From NCBI RefSeq assembly GCF_001591965.1, contig NZ_BCVX01000005.1, forward strand, positions 1 through 64,000: a stretch of 64,000 nt of DNA. Direction: 5' to 3'. Source of the stretch: Lysinibacillus odysseyi 34hs-1 = NBRC 100172 (GTDB taxonomy: Bacteria; Bacillota; Bacilli; Bacillales_A; Planococcaceae). The notes beneath the pieces are model-generated. The model made no database searches and had not been told where the DNA came from. It worked only from the letters and a program-made list of their open reading frames with translations. Positions 24,207-32,318 of this stretch are shown in pieces. The position numbers were made by a program, and so were the translations under genes. The first letter of the stretch is position 1; every line of letters begins with the position of its first letter.

Positions 24207-24226
24207 AATATGAGAAATCTCATATT
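24207..24226 (+). promoter_or_regulatory. Palindromic operator overlapping the -10 of the YeiL-like gene
   Basis: AATATGAGAAATCTCATATT is a 20-bp near-perfect palindrome that overlaps the TATAAT at 24204-24209. Its right half, ATCTCATATT, is identical to the right half of the palindrome at the MFS promoter (22737-22756). Because it covers the -10, binding should repress, suggesting autorepression by the encoded regulator. Confidence 0.65.
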
Positions 24227-24242
24227 TCTACGGAGGAAAGGC

Positions 24243-24914
24243 ATGAAAATTTTACAAAAGAAAAAACGAGCGCACTATTTACAGGCTTATCCGGTTGCCC
24301 ACCTTTTCTCTTTTGATATCGAGGAATCTATTCAGGTCCATGAATATGACCGGGGTGAATGGATTATTAAGGAGGGGCAGCCGCCTGACTATTTATTCTA
24401 TCTTATTGAAGGCAAAGCGAAGATTTATATTACCCATCAGAACGGCAAAGTGTCCTTGCTGAATTTTATCAACGAGGCGGATTATATCGGGGAAATGGAG
24501 CTGTTACATGAAGGCTATTATTCAAAGGGAATCCAGACAACTACAAAAACGATTTGCTTTGCCATCCCGTTTCGCAATTGGCGGGAAAAGCTATTAGCAG
24601 ACGTCAAATTCCTCCGCCACCTATCCATCCAATTAAGCGATAAGGCGACCCATATGTCTATGAAATATTCACAGAGCCTTGCCTTTCCACTTGAAAACAG
24701 GCTTGCTGACTTTATCCTGCAAACAGCGGATAATGACCTTTATAAGGAAAAACATGTTACGGTATGTGACTTCTTAGGGGTTTCATACCGGCATTTGCTG
24801 CATGTACTTGCGCAATTCTGCGACAAAGGATTTTTAAAGAAGGAAGGTCACGCTTACAAAATCAGCGATAAAAGTGCAATAGAGGAACTTGCCGGCATGC
24901 TGAGAAATGGATAA
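24243..24914 (+). CDS. Crp/Fnr family transcriptional regulator, YeiL-like
   Basis: The 223-residue protein has an N-terminal cyclic-nucleotide-binding-type beta-barrel (VHEYDRGEWIIKEGQPPDYL, IEGKAKIYITHQNGKVSLLN, GEMELLHEGYYSKG; about residues 30-120) and a C-terminal winged helix (HVTVCDFLGVSYRHLLHVLA, about 165-185) recognising DNA. The arrangement and length fit YeiL-type members. No cysteine cluster of the FNR kind is seen, so the ligand is unknown. The frame is open to 24168; CGGAGGAAAGGC precedes the ATG at 24243. A palindrome at its own promoter recurs upstream of the MFS gene. Confidence 0.85.
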   Translation: MKILQKKKRAHYLQAYPVAHLFSFDIEESIQVHEYDRGEWIIKEGQPPDYLFYLIEGKAKIYITHQNGKVSLLNFINEADYIGEMELLHEGYYSKGIQTTTKTICFAIPFRNWREKLLADVKFLRHLSIQLSDKATHMSMKYSQSLAFPLENRLADFILQTADNDLYKEKHVTVCDFLGVSYRHLLHVLAQFCDKGFLKKEGHAYKISDKSAIEELAGMLRNG

Positions 24915-24971
24915 GCGCTCTTTTGTACAAAAGACTCTGTTTAACTTGATAGTTGTTTATCTTAAAATTAA

Positions 24972-25000
24972 AAGCGTGTTCGAGAAATTTCGAATACGCT
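24972..25000. terminator. Bidirectional terminator after the YeiL-like gene
   Basis: AGCGTGTTCGA and TTCGAATACGCT pair (one G-T wobble) around a GAAAT loop; AATTTTTATTT follows on the plus strand and TTTTAATTTT on the minus strand. It also serves the convergent lipoprotein gene ending at 25031. Confidence 0.75.
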
Positions 25001-25030
25001 AATTTTTATTTGGGATATATAAATAAGCCT

Positions 25031-25531
25031 TTAGAGCGTTTCAACCATTTGAAAAATCTCTTTGTAAAGAGTATCTAACCCTTTTTCATCTTTTAAATAA
25101 AAATACCAGACAGCTTCTCTATTAGCACCTATATCAGATAAATACATTGTCGTATGAGAACCGTTATTTAAAGACTCCCAACGAGCTGTTTCATAAGTAA
25201 GTCCACCATTTGTAAAAGGAAGATTCCTTTTTTCTGAATCAAAAAAGATAATGGGTATTTTAGAACTGTTATACACCTCAACAAATCTATCATTAGATGC
25301 TTCTTCAAATATCACGGGCGTTATCATAACGGCATCAAAATTTGTTGAAATCTGTACGGTATTTACACCAAATTCATCTAATGAAAGAGGTTCAAAATGA
25401 ATTTTTTTATTATTTAATTCAGGAATATCACCAATTACAGCAATTTTTAAAGGATTTCCATCATATTTAACTTCAGTATTTGAACACGCAACTAATAATA
25501 ACAAACCTAATATTAACAAAATCCTATTCAA
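25031..25531 (-). CDS. Hypothetical lipoprotein, 166 aa
   Basis: With a TTG start at 25531 the product begins MNRILLILGLLLLVACSN, a lipoprotein signal with lipobox LVAC; AAAAAAGGTG precedes it. The frame can also be read from a GTG at 25543. The mature part has a Rossmann-like beginning (LKIAVIGDIPELNNKKI, FDAVMITPVIFEEASNDRF), as in small Bacillus lipoproteins of unknown role. The sequence is more A/T-rich than its neighbours. Confidence 0.7.
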   Translation of the reverse strand: MNRILLILGLLLLVACSNTEVKYDGNPLKIAVIGDIPELNNKKIHFEPLSLDEFGVNTVQISTNFDAVMITPVIFEEASNDRFVEVYNSSKIPIIFFDSEKRNLPFTNGGLTYETARWESLNNGSHTTMYLSDIGANREAVWYFYLKDEKGLDTLYKEIFQMVETL

Positions 25532-25752
25532 TTCTACTATCACCTTTTTTGTAATATTTTCTTTTATTAAATTAGCTCAATTACTTTTCCTACATTATAT
25601 ATTACCATATTAGTATTCCATATAATTACTATAATGTAATTTTATCAACAACATTGGTGCATTTGTTTCTTTTATTGAGTATAAGCGACTTTCCACAGGA
25701 AATGTATGTATACAATGTTAATTAGAAAGAATGTGATGAAAGAGAACCTTAT
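25532..25752. other. A/T-rich intergenic region
   Basis: No gene, repeat or RNA was recognised. It should contain the promoter of the lipoprotein gene that starts at 25531; the region 25560-25660 is very A/T-rich. Confidence 0.4.
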
Positions 25753-25798
25753 CAAAAAAACAAGCGTCCTCCTCATGAATCGGGAAAGACGCTTGTTA
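25753..25798 (-). terminator. Rho-independent terminator of nsrR
   Basis: On the minus strand AACAAGCGTC and GACGCTTGTT form a 10-bp stem with a 20-base loop followed by TTTTTGATAAG, about 45 bases past the nsrR stop. Confidence 0.8.
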
Positions 25799-25839
25799 TT
25801 TCATATAATCGTTCAGTAAAAAGGTTCCAGCCGCCTGAA

Positions 25840-26280
25840 TCATTTCTCAAACCCAAACAGCTGAAACAATGTATCCTTTGAAACAAGGACATCTGCAAGT
25901 GTATAACTATCGAGCACTTTTAAATATGCCTGCAGCGCTTCATATAGAGCATTTTTCAGACGGCATTCAGGTGATATTCGGCATAAATTATTCTCTGGAT
26001 TGAAGCATTCCACAAGATGAAAATCCTCTTCCGTTTTACGGACGACCTGTCCAATGACAATGTCCTCCGGCTCCATCGCCAGACGGATTCCCCCGCCCCT
26101 GCCTCGGATTGTTTCAATATAGCCATGCTTTCCTAAATCATATGTGACTTTCATTAAATGATTTTTTGAAATTTGATACGTGTCTGCAATTTCCTGAATC
26201 GTTGCCAAATGACCTGGACCTCGTACGCCCAAATACATCAGCACACGCAATGAGTAATCTGTATATACTGTCAAGCGCAC
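25840..26280 (-). CDS. nsrR: Nitric-oxide-sensing Rrf2 family repressor
   Basis: The 146-residue protein has the Rrf2 winged helix (TIQEIADTYQISKNHLMKVT followed by YDLGKHGYIETIRGRGGGIRLA, about residues 25-70) and three cysteines, C-x7-C-x5-C (ECFNPENNLCRISPEC, about 88-103), the [4Fe-4S] ligands of NsrR. The cluster reacts with NO and releases DNA. The frame opens at 26304, but GGTGGGAAAT precedes a GTG at 26280, which yields the family-typical start MRLTVYTDYSLRVL. It is divergent from hmp, its classic target, and candidate NsrR boxes lie between them. Confidence 0.9.
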   Translation of the reverse strand: MRLTVYTDYSLRVLMYLGVRGPGHLATIQEIADTYQISKNHLMKVTYDLGKHGYIETIRGRGGGIRLAMEPEDIVIGQVVRKTEEDFHLVECFNPENNLCRISPECRLKNALYEALQAYLKVLDSYTLADVLVSKDTLFQLFGFEK

Positions 26281-26353
26281 ATTTCCCACCAACTTTCTCT
26301 TCATGAGTATACCATCAAAGCTCTGAAGGGCGGTGAAAATTTGCCTGAAACTA

Positions 26354-26417
26354 AAAGATGTATTTTTTATATATGTTTTGTGTCTGTTTTGTTAAAGATG
26401 TATTTTTCATATTGCTT
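26354..26417 (+). promoter_or_regulatory. hmp: Two candidate NsrR boxes upstream of hmp
   Basis: AAAGATGTATTTTT occurs exactly at 26354 and 26394, 40 bp apart. ATGTATTTTTTATATAT (26358-26374) agrees with the remembered Bacillus NsrR consensus (ATRTATYTTAAATATAT) at 15 of 17 positions; the second box (26398-26414) agrees at about 13 and overlaps the -35 of the hmp promoter. The position suits repression of hmp and possibly autoregulation of nsrR. Confidence 0.7.
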
Positions 26418-26440
26418 TACATTTTTCATGGGCGTATAGT
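26412..26440 (+). promoter_or_regulatory. hmp: hmp promoter
   Basis: TTGCTT (26412-26417), 17-bp spacer, TATAGT (26435-26440), 23 bases before the hmp start codon. The -35 overlaps the right end of the second NsrR box. Confidence 0.65.
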
Positions 26441-26463
26441 TTGTGGTGAAAGGACGTGACATT

Positions 26464-27600
26464 ATGTTACAACAACAAACAATTGACATTATTAAATCAA
26501 CGGTACCGGTTTTAGAGGTACATGGACAGGAAATTACTAAGACATTTTACAAAAACATGTTTGAAGCACATCCAGAATTACTAAATATCTTCAACCACAC
26601 AAACCAACGCAGAGGTCGTCAAGCAAATGCATTAGCAAACACTGTATACGCAGCGGCTGTACATATCGACAATCTAGAGGCAATCGTACCAGCCGTTATG
26701 CTGATCGCTCACAAGCACCGCAGCCTTGGCATTCTGCCTGAGCATTATCCAATTGTCGGTGAACATTTACTAGGTGCTATTAAAGAAGTACTTGGTGACG
26801 CGGCAACACCTGAAATTATTGATGCATGGGCACAGGCTTATGGTGTCATTGCGGACATCTTCATTTCAGTTGAAGAAGATTTATACCAACAAACAGAAGC
26901 TGCTGGCGGCTGGCGCATGTTCAAGCCGTTCAAAATTGCGCGCAAAGAGCAAGAAAGCGATATCGTTACAAGCTTCTACCTATCCCCAGTAGACGGCGAG
27001 AAACTTCCCGAAGTTGCACCTGGGCAATATATTTCTATCCGCCTTTCTATCCCAGGCGAGGAATACTTGATGAACCGCCAGTACACAGTAACGGATGTAA
27101 CAGAAAACAACGAATACCGAATTTCTGTGAAACGCGAAGACGATAACACACCAAACGGACGTGTATCTACGTACCTTCACAGTGATGCTGAAATCGGTAC
27201 AGAAATCGAAGTATCAGCACCAGCAGGCCTATTTACATTGCAAGAAGGCTCAAACGATGTACTGTTTATCGCGGGCGGTGTCGGTGTAACTCCGCTATAC
27301 CGTATGCTGCAGGCGGCTGGTGGACGCAACACATCGTTCATTCAATGTGCACGTAATGAACGTGTTGCAGCCTTCACAGAACAAATCCAGGCAAATGCTA
27401 ATAACTATAAGGCGATCTATTCAGATACAGACGGCTATGTAACAAAAGAACAGATTGAAAGCATGCTGACAACAGGCTCTGACGTTTATATTTGCGGCCC
27501 TGCTCCATTCATGCAGGCAATCATCGGGCAACTAAAAGATTTAGGCGTTGCTGATGACCGCATTCACTACGAATTCTTCGGACCAGCATTAGCTATGTAA
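26464..27600 (+). CDS. hmp: Flavohemoglobin (nitric oxide dioxygenase)
   Basis: The 378-residue enzyme turns NO and O2 into nitrate using NAD(P)H. Residues about 1-135 are a globin domain ([17 protein letters not shown], with the proximal histidine in [18 protein letters not shown]); then come an FAD-binding barrel ([26 protein letters not shown]) and an NAD-binding domain ([29 protein letters not shown]). The length fits Hmp. An in-frame start at 26443 is possible, but AAGGA lies nine bases before the ATG at 26464. It is monocistronic, divergent from nsrR, and ends in a strong terminator. Confidence 0.96.
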   Translation: MLQQQTIDIIKSTVPVLEVHGQEITKTFYKNMFEAHPELLNIFNHTNQRRGRQANALANTVYAAAVHIDNLEAIVPAVMLIAHKHRSLGILPEHYPIVGEHLLGAIKEVLGDAATPEIIDAWAQAYGVIADIFISVEEDLYQQTEAAGGWRMFKPFKIARKEQESDIVTSFYLSPVDGEKLPEVAPGQYISIRLSIPGEEYLMNRQYTVTDVTENNEYRISVKREDDNTPNGRVSTYLHSDAEIGTEIEVSAPAGLFTLQEGSNDVLFIAGGVGVTPLYRMLQAAGGRNTSFIQCARNERVAAFTEQIQANANNYKAIYSDTDGYVTKEQIESMLTTGSDVYICGPAPFMQAIIGQLKDLGVADDRIHYEFFGPALAM

Positions 27601-27640
27601 GAAGCACGGTTCCCCTGTTTTCGGAAATCCTGTATAGAGT

Positions 27641-27680
27641 GAAGACAAAGTCATTTGTAACTTTGTCTTCATTTTTTTAT
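27641..27680 (+). terminator. Rho-independent terminator of hmp
   Basis: An 11-bp perfect stem GAAGACAAAGT/ACTTTGTCTTC followed by ATTTTTTTAT, 40 bases after the hmp stop. Confidence 0.9.
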
Positions 27681-27780
27681 AGTTTTATAAAAAGAAATTT
27701 GACCCGGGCTGTCATGAATAGGCATCAGTTTCATCGGCTTACTTATCAAAAAAGGGCTTCAGACTAATATTGAAGTGATA

Positions 27781-27810
27781 TTGCCAAGAGGTAGTAGAAT
27801 ATGCTATAAT
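27781..27810 (+). promoter_or_regulatory. Promoter of the tRNA-Ala gene
   Basis: TTGCCA (27781-27786), 18-bp spacer, TATAAT (27805-27810) preceded by TGC (extended -10). It starts transcription a few bases before the mature tRNA at 27826. Confidence 0.75.
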
Positions 27811-27825
27811 TTGTTTGTCTGATTA

Positions 27826-27897
27826 GGGGCATTAGTTCAGTGGGAGAATACTTCGCTGGCAGCGAAGGGGTCACCGGTTCGAATCCGGTATGCTCCA
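27826..27897 (+). tRNA. tRNA-Ala (anticodon GGC)
   Basis: A full cloverleaf can be drawn: acceptor stem GGGGCAT/ATGCTCC, D arm AGTTCAGTGGGAGAAT, anticodon stem CTTCG/CGAAG with loop CTGGCAG (anticodon GGC, reading GCC and GCU), T arm ACCGGTTCGAATCCGGT and discriminator A. The 3' CCA is not encoded. It stands alone with its own promoter and terminator. Confidence 0.97.
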
Positions 27898-27906
27898 TAT
27901 ATAAAT

Positions 27907-27937
27907 CAAAAAAAGCGGCAGAAATGCCGCTTTTTTG
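27907..27937 (+). terminator. Rho-independent terminator of the tRNA gene
   Basis: AAAAGCGGCA and TGCCGCTTTT form a 10-bp stem with a GAAA tetraloop followed by TT, ten bases after the tRNA. Confidence 0.9.
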
Positions 27938-27966
27938 TGTGTTTCATTTCTGTGATGGTGAAATTA

Positions 27967-28139
27967 ATAGACAATTTCCTCTTCATAATAGACAATTTAC
28001 CGAAGTTGATAGACAAAATCTTTTCATTAATAGACAATTCTCTCTCTATAATAGACAAAATGCCTTTCATTATAGACAATCCCCATCTAATAGACGAAAT
28101 CCTCTACACAAAGACATTTTTCACCCCATAATAGATAAC
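27967..28139. repeat. Array of about nine 21-bp-spaced direct repeats, core ATAGACAA(T/A)
   Basis: The 9-bp core ATAGACAAT or ATAGACAAA starts at 27967, 27988, 28009, 28030, 28051 and 28072, always exactly 21 bp apart. Degraded units follow at 28090 (ATAGACGAA, after an 18-bp step), about 28110 (AAAGACATT) and 28131 (ATAGATAAC). The 12-bp spacers differ. The array lies in convergent space between the tRNA terminator and the DUF3784-like gene. It can be read as a protein with IDN or IDK every seven residues, but no ribosome-binding site supports this. Confidence 0.9.
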
Positions 28140-28150
28140 CTTTTAAAATC

Positions 28151-28453
28151 TCACTCCGGTGAATTTGTTCTCACCGGCTTATAAACCATACTCAAAACTG
28201 TCAAACAAAGAAACAAGCCGCTTCCAGCATACAATGCCCACTTCAGATCTGTTAGTAAATACAGCAGCCACATACATGCGGCGCCGCTCAACGCAAACAT
28301 TAGATTACCGGCAAACTTCCCTACTGCTGCTTTATGTTTCTTCTCCTCATTCTCTATTCCAAGTAACCCTAACCCCTTCCCTGAACGAAACAATATACCA
28401 AGCCCGGCAAATGATAAAATGATTACAATGACAGAAACGCCAGTCGAACCCAT
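28151..28453 (-). CDS. DUF3784-like small membrane protein
   Basis: The 100-residue product has three hydrophobic segments (SVIVIILSFAGLGILFRSGK, FAGNLMFALSGAACMWLLYL, WALYAGSGLFLCLTVLSMVY) with a polar loop (GIENEEKKHKAAVGK) after the first. This matches the layout of DUF3784 proteins, whose role is unknown. AGGAGGAAGGAG lies directly before the ATG. Its 3' end is only 12 bases from the 21-bp repeat array. Confidence 0.72.
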   Translation of the reverse strand: MGSTGVSVIVIILSFAGLGILFRSGKGLGLLGIENEEKKHKAAVGKFAGNLMFALSGAACMWLLYLLTDLKWALYAGSGLFLCLTVLSMVYKPVRTNSPE

Positions 28454-28501
28454 CTCCTTCCTCCTTCACCCTTAATACCGATGAGTTTACTACACTTTAA
28501 C

Positions 28502-28537
28502 TAAAAAGAAAATACCCGACTTTTCCTGTCGGGTATT
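28502..28537 (-). terminator. Rho-independent terminator of the rbs operon
   Basis: On the minus strand AATACCCGAC and GTCGGGTATT form a 10-bp perfect stem with a 7-base loop followed by TTCTTTTTAG, eight bases past the rbsB stop. Confidence 0.92.
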
Positions 28538-28544
28538 CATACAA

Positions 28545-29474
28545 TTATTTTGTAACTAACTCAAGCTCTACTGGAATGTTTGCTTCTAACGTTTTACCAT
28601 TTAAGTGATCAATTGCTGCTTCTATCGCTTTTTCACCGATTAATTCTGGCTGCTGTGCTACTGTTGCCGCCATTTTGCCGGCTTTTACTTTCGCTACAGC
28701 ATCTTCTGTCGCATCAAAGCCGATTACGATAATGTTTTTGTCAAATGAAGAAATAGCCTCTAATGCACCTAATGCCATTTCATCATTTTGTGCAAATACT
28801 GCTACGACATCAGGATTTGCCTGCATGATATTCTCCATAACCGTCAAACCTTCAGAACGGTTGAAGTTAGCTGTTTGACTTGCTACAATATCTAATTTAC
28901 CTTTCACTGCTTCTTTAAAGCCTTGGCCGCGATCACGTGCTGCTGATGAACCGGCAACACCTTCCAGCATAGCAATTTTTGAACCTTCATCTACTAGTGA
29001 TAGCAGGTGTTCCCCTGCAAGACGTCCGCCTGCTACATTATCAGAAGCGATATGTGTTACTACTTCACCGCCTTCAGATGAACGGTCTACTGTAATAACG
29101 GGGATATTGGCATTATTCGCTGATTCTACAGCTGTGACAACAGATGCTGAATCGACCGGATTGATGATGATTAAATCTACGCCTTGCTGGATTAAGTCTT
29201 CTACGTCAGACGCTTGTTTGGATGCATCATCCTGTGCATCTACTACTGTAATAGACGCGCCTGCTTCTTTTGCTTTTGCTTCTGCTGCATCACTTAATGA
29301 TACAAAGAATGGGTTGTTTAATGTAGATACAGAAAATCCAATTTTCACATCGGATTTTTTGTCTGAGCCTGAATCTTTCTTATCTTCGTCAGAAGAAGTT
29401 CCTGAATCCATTGAACATGCTGCTAATACGATTGCGGCAACTACGGCAATTAAAAGATTCGTCCACTTTTTCAT
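28545..29474 (-). CDS. rbsB: Ribose ABC transporter substrate-binding lipoprotein
   Basis: The 309-residue protein begins MKKWTNLLIAVVAAIVLAAC (lipobox LAAC), which anchors it outside the membrane. The periplasmic-binding-protein type 1 fold follows (KIGFSVSTLNNPFFVSLSDA, LIIINPVDSASVV, DRSSEGGEVVTHIASDNVAG, AQNDEMALGALEAI, IVIGFDATEDAV). It captures ribose for the RbsA/RbsC transporter. AGGAG lies eight bases before the ATG at 29474; an in-frame GTG at 29483 is less likely. It is the last gene of the operon, 12 bases after rbsC. Confidence 0.95.
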   Translation of the reverse strand: MKKWTNLLIAVVAAIVLAACSMDSGTSSDEDKKDSGSDKKSDVKIGFSVSTLNNPFFVSLSDAAEAKAKEAGASITVVDAQDDASKQASDVEDLIQQGVDLIIINPVDSASVVTAVESANNANIPVITVDRSSEGGEVVTHIASDNVAGGRLAGEHLLSLVDEGSKIAMLEGVAGSSAARDRGQGFKEAVKGKLDIVASQTANFNRSEGLTVMENIMQANPDVVAVFAQNDEMALGALEAISSFDKNIIVIGFDATEDAVAKVKAGKMAATVAQQPELIGEKAIEAAIDHLNGKTLEANIPVELELVTK

Positions 29475-29485
29475 ATTGTACACTC

Positions 29486-30427
29486 CTATGCTGTTTTTTT
29501 ACGGTCAATTAAAACCGCTAGTAGTATTACGACACCCTTCACAACTTGTTGGAAGAATGAAGAAACCCCGATTAAGTTCATCCCGTTATTCAACACACCA
29601 ATAATAAGCGCACCGACTAATGTGCCGAAAATCCAGCCTTTACCGCCTGTCAAGCTTGTCCCGCCAAGCACTACTGCTGCAATGGCATCCAGCTCATAGG
29701 ATTCACCTGCTGTCGGCTGGGCAGAATTTAAACGTGATGTTAAAATAAGCGCTGACATTGCCGCAAGGAAGCCCGTAATGGCATAGACAGCAATTTTCAC
29801 CCGGTCCGGGCTGATCCCTGATAACTTGGCAGCCTCTTCATTGCCACCGACCGCATAAACCCGGCGTCCAAATGTTGTCTTTTGCAAGATGAAATAAAGA
29901 ATCGCGAATGTGACAACCATCGTGATGACCGGTACTGGAATCCCAAAGAAATAGCCTTTCCCAAACATTTGGAACGCTAGGCTGTCTCCTAACCCTGAAA
30001 CCGGACGGCCTTCTGTATACACAAGTGTCAGACCGCGGTAAATCGTCATTGTCGCCAATGTCGCGATAAACGGTGCGACCTTTCCTTTTGTAATAATGAC
30101 ACCGTTTACTGCGCCGAGCACAAGCCCTAAAAGAAGCGCTAAGCCCATAGCGATAATAGGATCAGTTCCACCAGCCAATAAGCTTGCGGCAACGGCCCCC
30201 GTTAATGCTAGTGTGGAACCAACTGATAAATCAATACCTCCTGTGAGGATAACAAACGTCATTCCAAATGCAATTAAGGCGCTGATGGATACTTGACGAA
30301 GTACATTTAATAAATTATTTACTGATAAGAAGCTCGGATTCAGCAGTGTAATGACAATTACTAATAAAAATAAACCAATGAGTGGCCCAAGCTTCGTTAT
30401 AAGTTCTTTAGTTTCCTGTTTGGACAA
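29486..30427 (-). CDS. rbsC: Ribose ABC transporter permease
   Basis: The permease has eight to ten membrane segments and the family signature GENTGAGKS-independent permease marks [19 protein letters not shown] (near residue 65) and [13 protein letters not shown] followed by [20 protein letters not shown] (near residues 250-285). It forms the channel with RbsA and RbsB. The frame opens at an ATG at 30448, but GGAGG lies exactly eight bases before a TTG at 30427, the start chosen here (313 residues). Its start overlaps the end of rbsA, so translation is coupled. Confidence 0.94.
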   Translation of the reverse strand: MSKQETKELITKLGPLIGLFLLVIVITLLNPSFLSVNNLLNVLRQVSISALIAFGMTFVILTGGIDLSVGSTLALTGAVAASLLAGGTDPIIAMGLALLLGLVLGAVNGVIITKGKVAPFIATLATMTIYRGLTLVYTEGRPVSGLGDSLAFQMFGKGYFFGIPVPVITMVVTFAILYFILQKTTFGRRVYAVGGNEEAAKLSGISPDRVKIAVYAITGFLAAMSALILTSRLNSAQPTAGESYELDAIAAVVLGGTSLTGGKGWIFGTLVGALIIGVLNNGMNLIGVSSFFQQVVKGVVILLAVLIDRKKTA

Positions 30428-31910
30428 CTTTGTCGCCTCCTGTTGCATAATGCATAATCTTCTCCTGGGTCATATCGTTTTTGGCCAGCATGCCTGTCAT
30501 TCTTCCTTCATGCATCACCATCACGCGATCTGCCATGCCGATAATCTCCGGTAATTCAGAGGAAATCATCAGGATGGAAACACCCGACTCAGCTAGATTA
30601 TTCATAATCTGATATATTTCTTTTTTAGCACCGATATCCACTCCGCGTGTCGGCTCATCCAAAATAAGAATCTCTGGATGTGTTCCGAGCCACTTGGCGA
30701 TGACAACCTTCTGCTGGTTCCCCCCGCTCAGAGATTTTGCGGATTGCTCTGCACTGGATGTGCGGATACGCAGCTGCTCGATATAGCTGGCGACTAAATC
30801 ATTCTCCAGCTTCGGAATGATCACCCCTGATTTTGCGCCCTTTTCCAAATTGGCGAGCATGATGTTTTCCTTAACCGAGAAGTCTAAAACGAGCCCTTCC
30901 GTTTTTCGGTCTTCGGTTACAAAGCCGATTTTATGTTTCATTGCATCAATGGGCGAATTGATTTTTACCGGCTTCCCATCAATGTGAATTTCACCAGCTG
31001 TCGTTTTACGGTAGCCAAACAATGCCTGGGCTACTTCCGTACGCCCTGCCCCCATAAGACCCGCAACTCCGAGGATTTCCCCTTTCCGCACCATAAACGA
31101 GACATTTTCAAACGCATTTTTAGAGGAAAGGTTATTTACCTGCAGCTTGACCTCACCGATTACTGCCTTGCGTGAGGGGAAGCGTTCGCCGAGCTCGCGT
31201 CCTACCATCATGGCGACAATTTCATCAAATGTTGTTTTCGGTATTTCACGGACACCTACGTATGTTCCGTCTCGTAAAATTGTGATGCGGTCACAAATTG
31301 CAAAGATTTCCTCCATCCGGTGGGAAATATACACAAATGAAATCCCTTTTGCCTTCAGCTCTCGTACCGTCTTAAACAGCGTTTCAATTTCCCGGTCTGT
31401 CAAAGCAGCAGTCGGTTCATCCATAATGATGTACTTCGCATTGCAGGCAATCGCCTTGGCAATTTCTATGATCTGCTGCTTGCCGACTGATAAATCCCCT
31501 GCACGCGTACGAGGGTCAATATCCAGTCCGAGTTTGGCAAGGAGCGCCTTTGCCTCCTCCTGCATTTCCTTTTTACGCAGAATACCGAAAAGACCATATG
31601 TTTTTTCTTTTCCTAAAAAGAGATTTTCCGCTACTGTCAAGTCAGGCAAAATATTCAGCTCCTGATGGATTACGGCGATGCCCATTTCTTCTGAATCTTT
31701 CGTTGTCTTGAACTCCACCTGTTTGCCGTCTACCTTCACTACACCCGCATCCTTTTCATAGATGCCGCTCAAAATTTTCATCAGCGTTGATTTCCCTGCG
31801 CCGTTTTCTCCCATAAGGGCATGAATTTCCCCGTCGCTCAGTTCAAACTCGACATTATCCAATACGACATTTCCACTGAATGCTTTTGAAATACCAGACA
31901 TTTCGATCAT
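30408..31910 (-). CDS. rbsA: Ribose ABC transporter ATP-binding protein (two ATPase domains)
   Basis: The 500-residue protein has two ABC domains in tandem. The first (about 1-230) has Walker [10 protein letters not shown], signature [15 protein letters not shown] and Walker [12 protein letters not shown]. The second (about 250-495) has a degenerate P-loop GLMGAGRTE, signature [15 protein letters not shown] and Walker [16 protein letters not shown], as is normal for sugar importers of this class. GGAGG lies nine bases before the ATG. It is downstream of rbsD by 18 bases. Confidence 0.96.
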   Translation of the reverse strand: MIEMSGISKAFSGNVVLDNVEFELSDGEIHALMGENGAGKSTLMKILSGIYEKDAGVVKVDGKQVEFKTTKDSEEMGIAVIHQELNILPDLTVAENLFLGKEKTYGLFGILRKKEMQEEAKALLAKLGLDIDPRTRAGDLSVGKQQIIEIAKAIACNAKYIIMDEPTAALTDREIETLFKTVRELKAKGISFVYISHRMEEIFAICDRITILRDGTYVGVREIPKTTFDEIVAMMVGRELGERFPSRKAVIGEVKLQVNNLSSKNAFENVSFMVRKGEILGVAGLMGAGRTEVAQALFGYRKTTAGEIHIDGKPVKINSPIDAMKHKIGFVTEDRKTEGLVLDFSVKENIMLANLEKGAKSGVIIPKLENDLVASYIEQLRIRTSSAEQSAKSLSGGNQQKVVIAKWLGTHPEILILDEPTRGVDIGAKKEIYQIMNNLAESGVSILMISSELPEIIGMADRVMVMHEGRMTGMLAKNDMTQEKIMHYATGGDKVVQTGN

Positions 31911-31928
31911 AGTTGTCCACCTCCTCTT

Positions 31929-32318
31929 TTAAAAAATGACACCGCTTTGCAGGATGACATTGGCATATGGCGTTGTCTCACCTGTCCGGATAATGACCTT
32001 TGCATTGGCCGTCAGCTCCTTAAATTGTTCATGGCTGACCATTTCAATATCCGGTAAATGTCTTGTTAGTTTTTTATAAATTACAGGATTGTTCGGTCCG
32101 ATTTCCTCAGCGGCAATTCCCTTTTCCACTACTAAGTCTTCCAGCACTGTTTCCAATATTGTTAAAAACGGCGGTTCCCCCAGTTTGTAGGAAAGATCGA
32201 TACATGCCACACCATCTGGAATCGGCAGTCCGCAATCCGCAATAACGATTTGATCTGTATGGCCGAGTTTGGCAAAAATACCTGCCAGCTCACGGTTCAA
32301 TATGCCCTGCTTTTTCAC
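31929..32318 (-). CDS. rbsD: D-ribose pyranase
   Basis: The 129-residue enzyme interconverts pyranose and furanose forms of ribose so that RbsK can use it. The family motif LGHTDQIVIADCGLPIPDG (catalytic histidine at about residue 20) and the C-terminal RTGETTPYANVILQSGV are intact. It starts with GTG at 32318 and overlaps the rbsK stop by four bases. Confidence 0.95.
   Translation of the reverse strand: MKKQGILNRELAGIFAKLGHTDQIVIADCGLPIPDGVACIDLSYKLGEPPFLTILETVLEDLVVEKGIAAEEIGPNNPVIYKKLTRHLPDIEMVSHEQFKELTANAKVIIRTGETTPYANVILQSGVIF

Noticed and set aside
27937-28131. 64-codon plus-strand frame reading the second array as IDN/IDK heptads
   Set aside because: Same reasoning; it begins directly after the tRNA terminator and lacks a ribosome-binding site.
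27967-28139. CRISPR array
   Set aside because: Repeats of 9-10 bp and spacers of 11-12 bp are far too short, and no cas gene is in the window.
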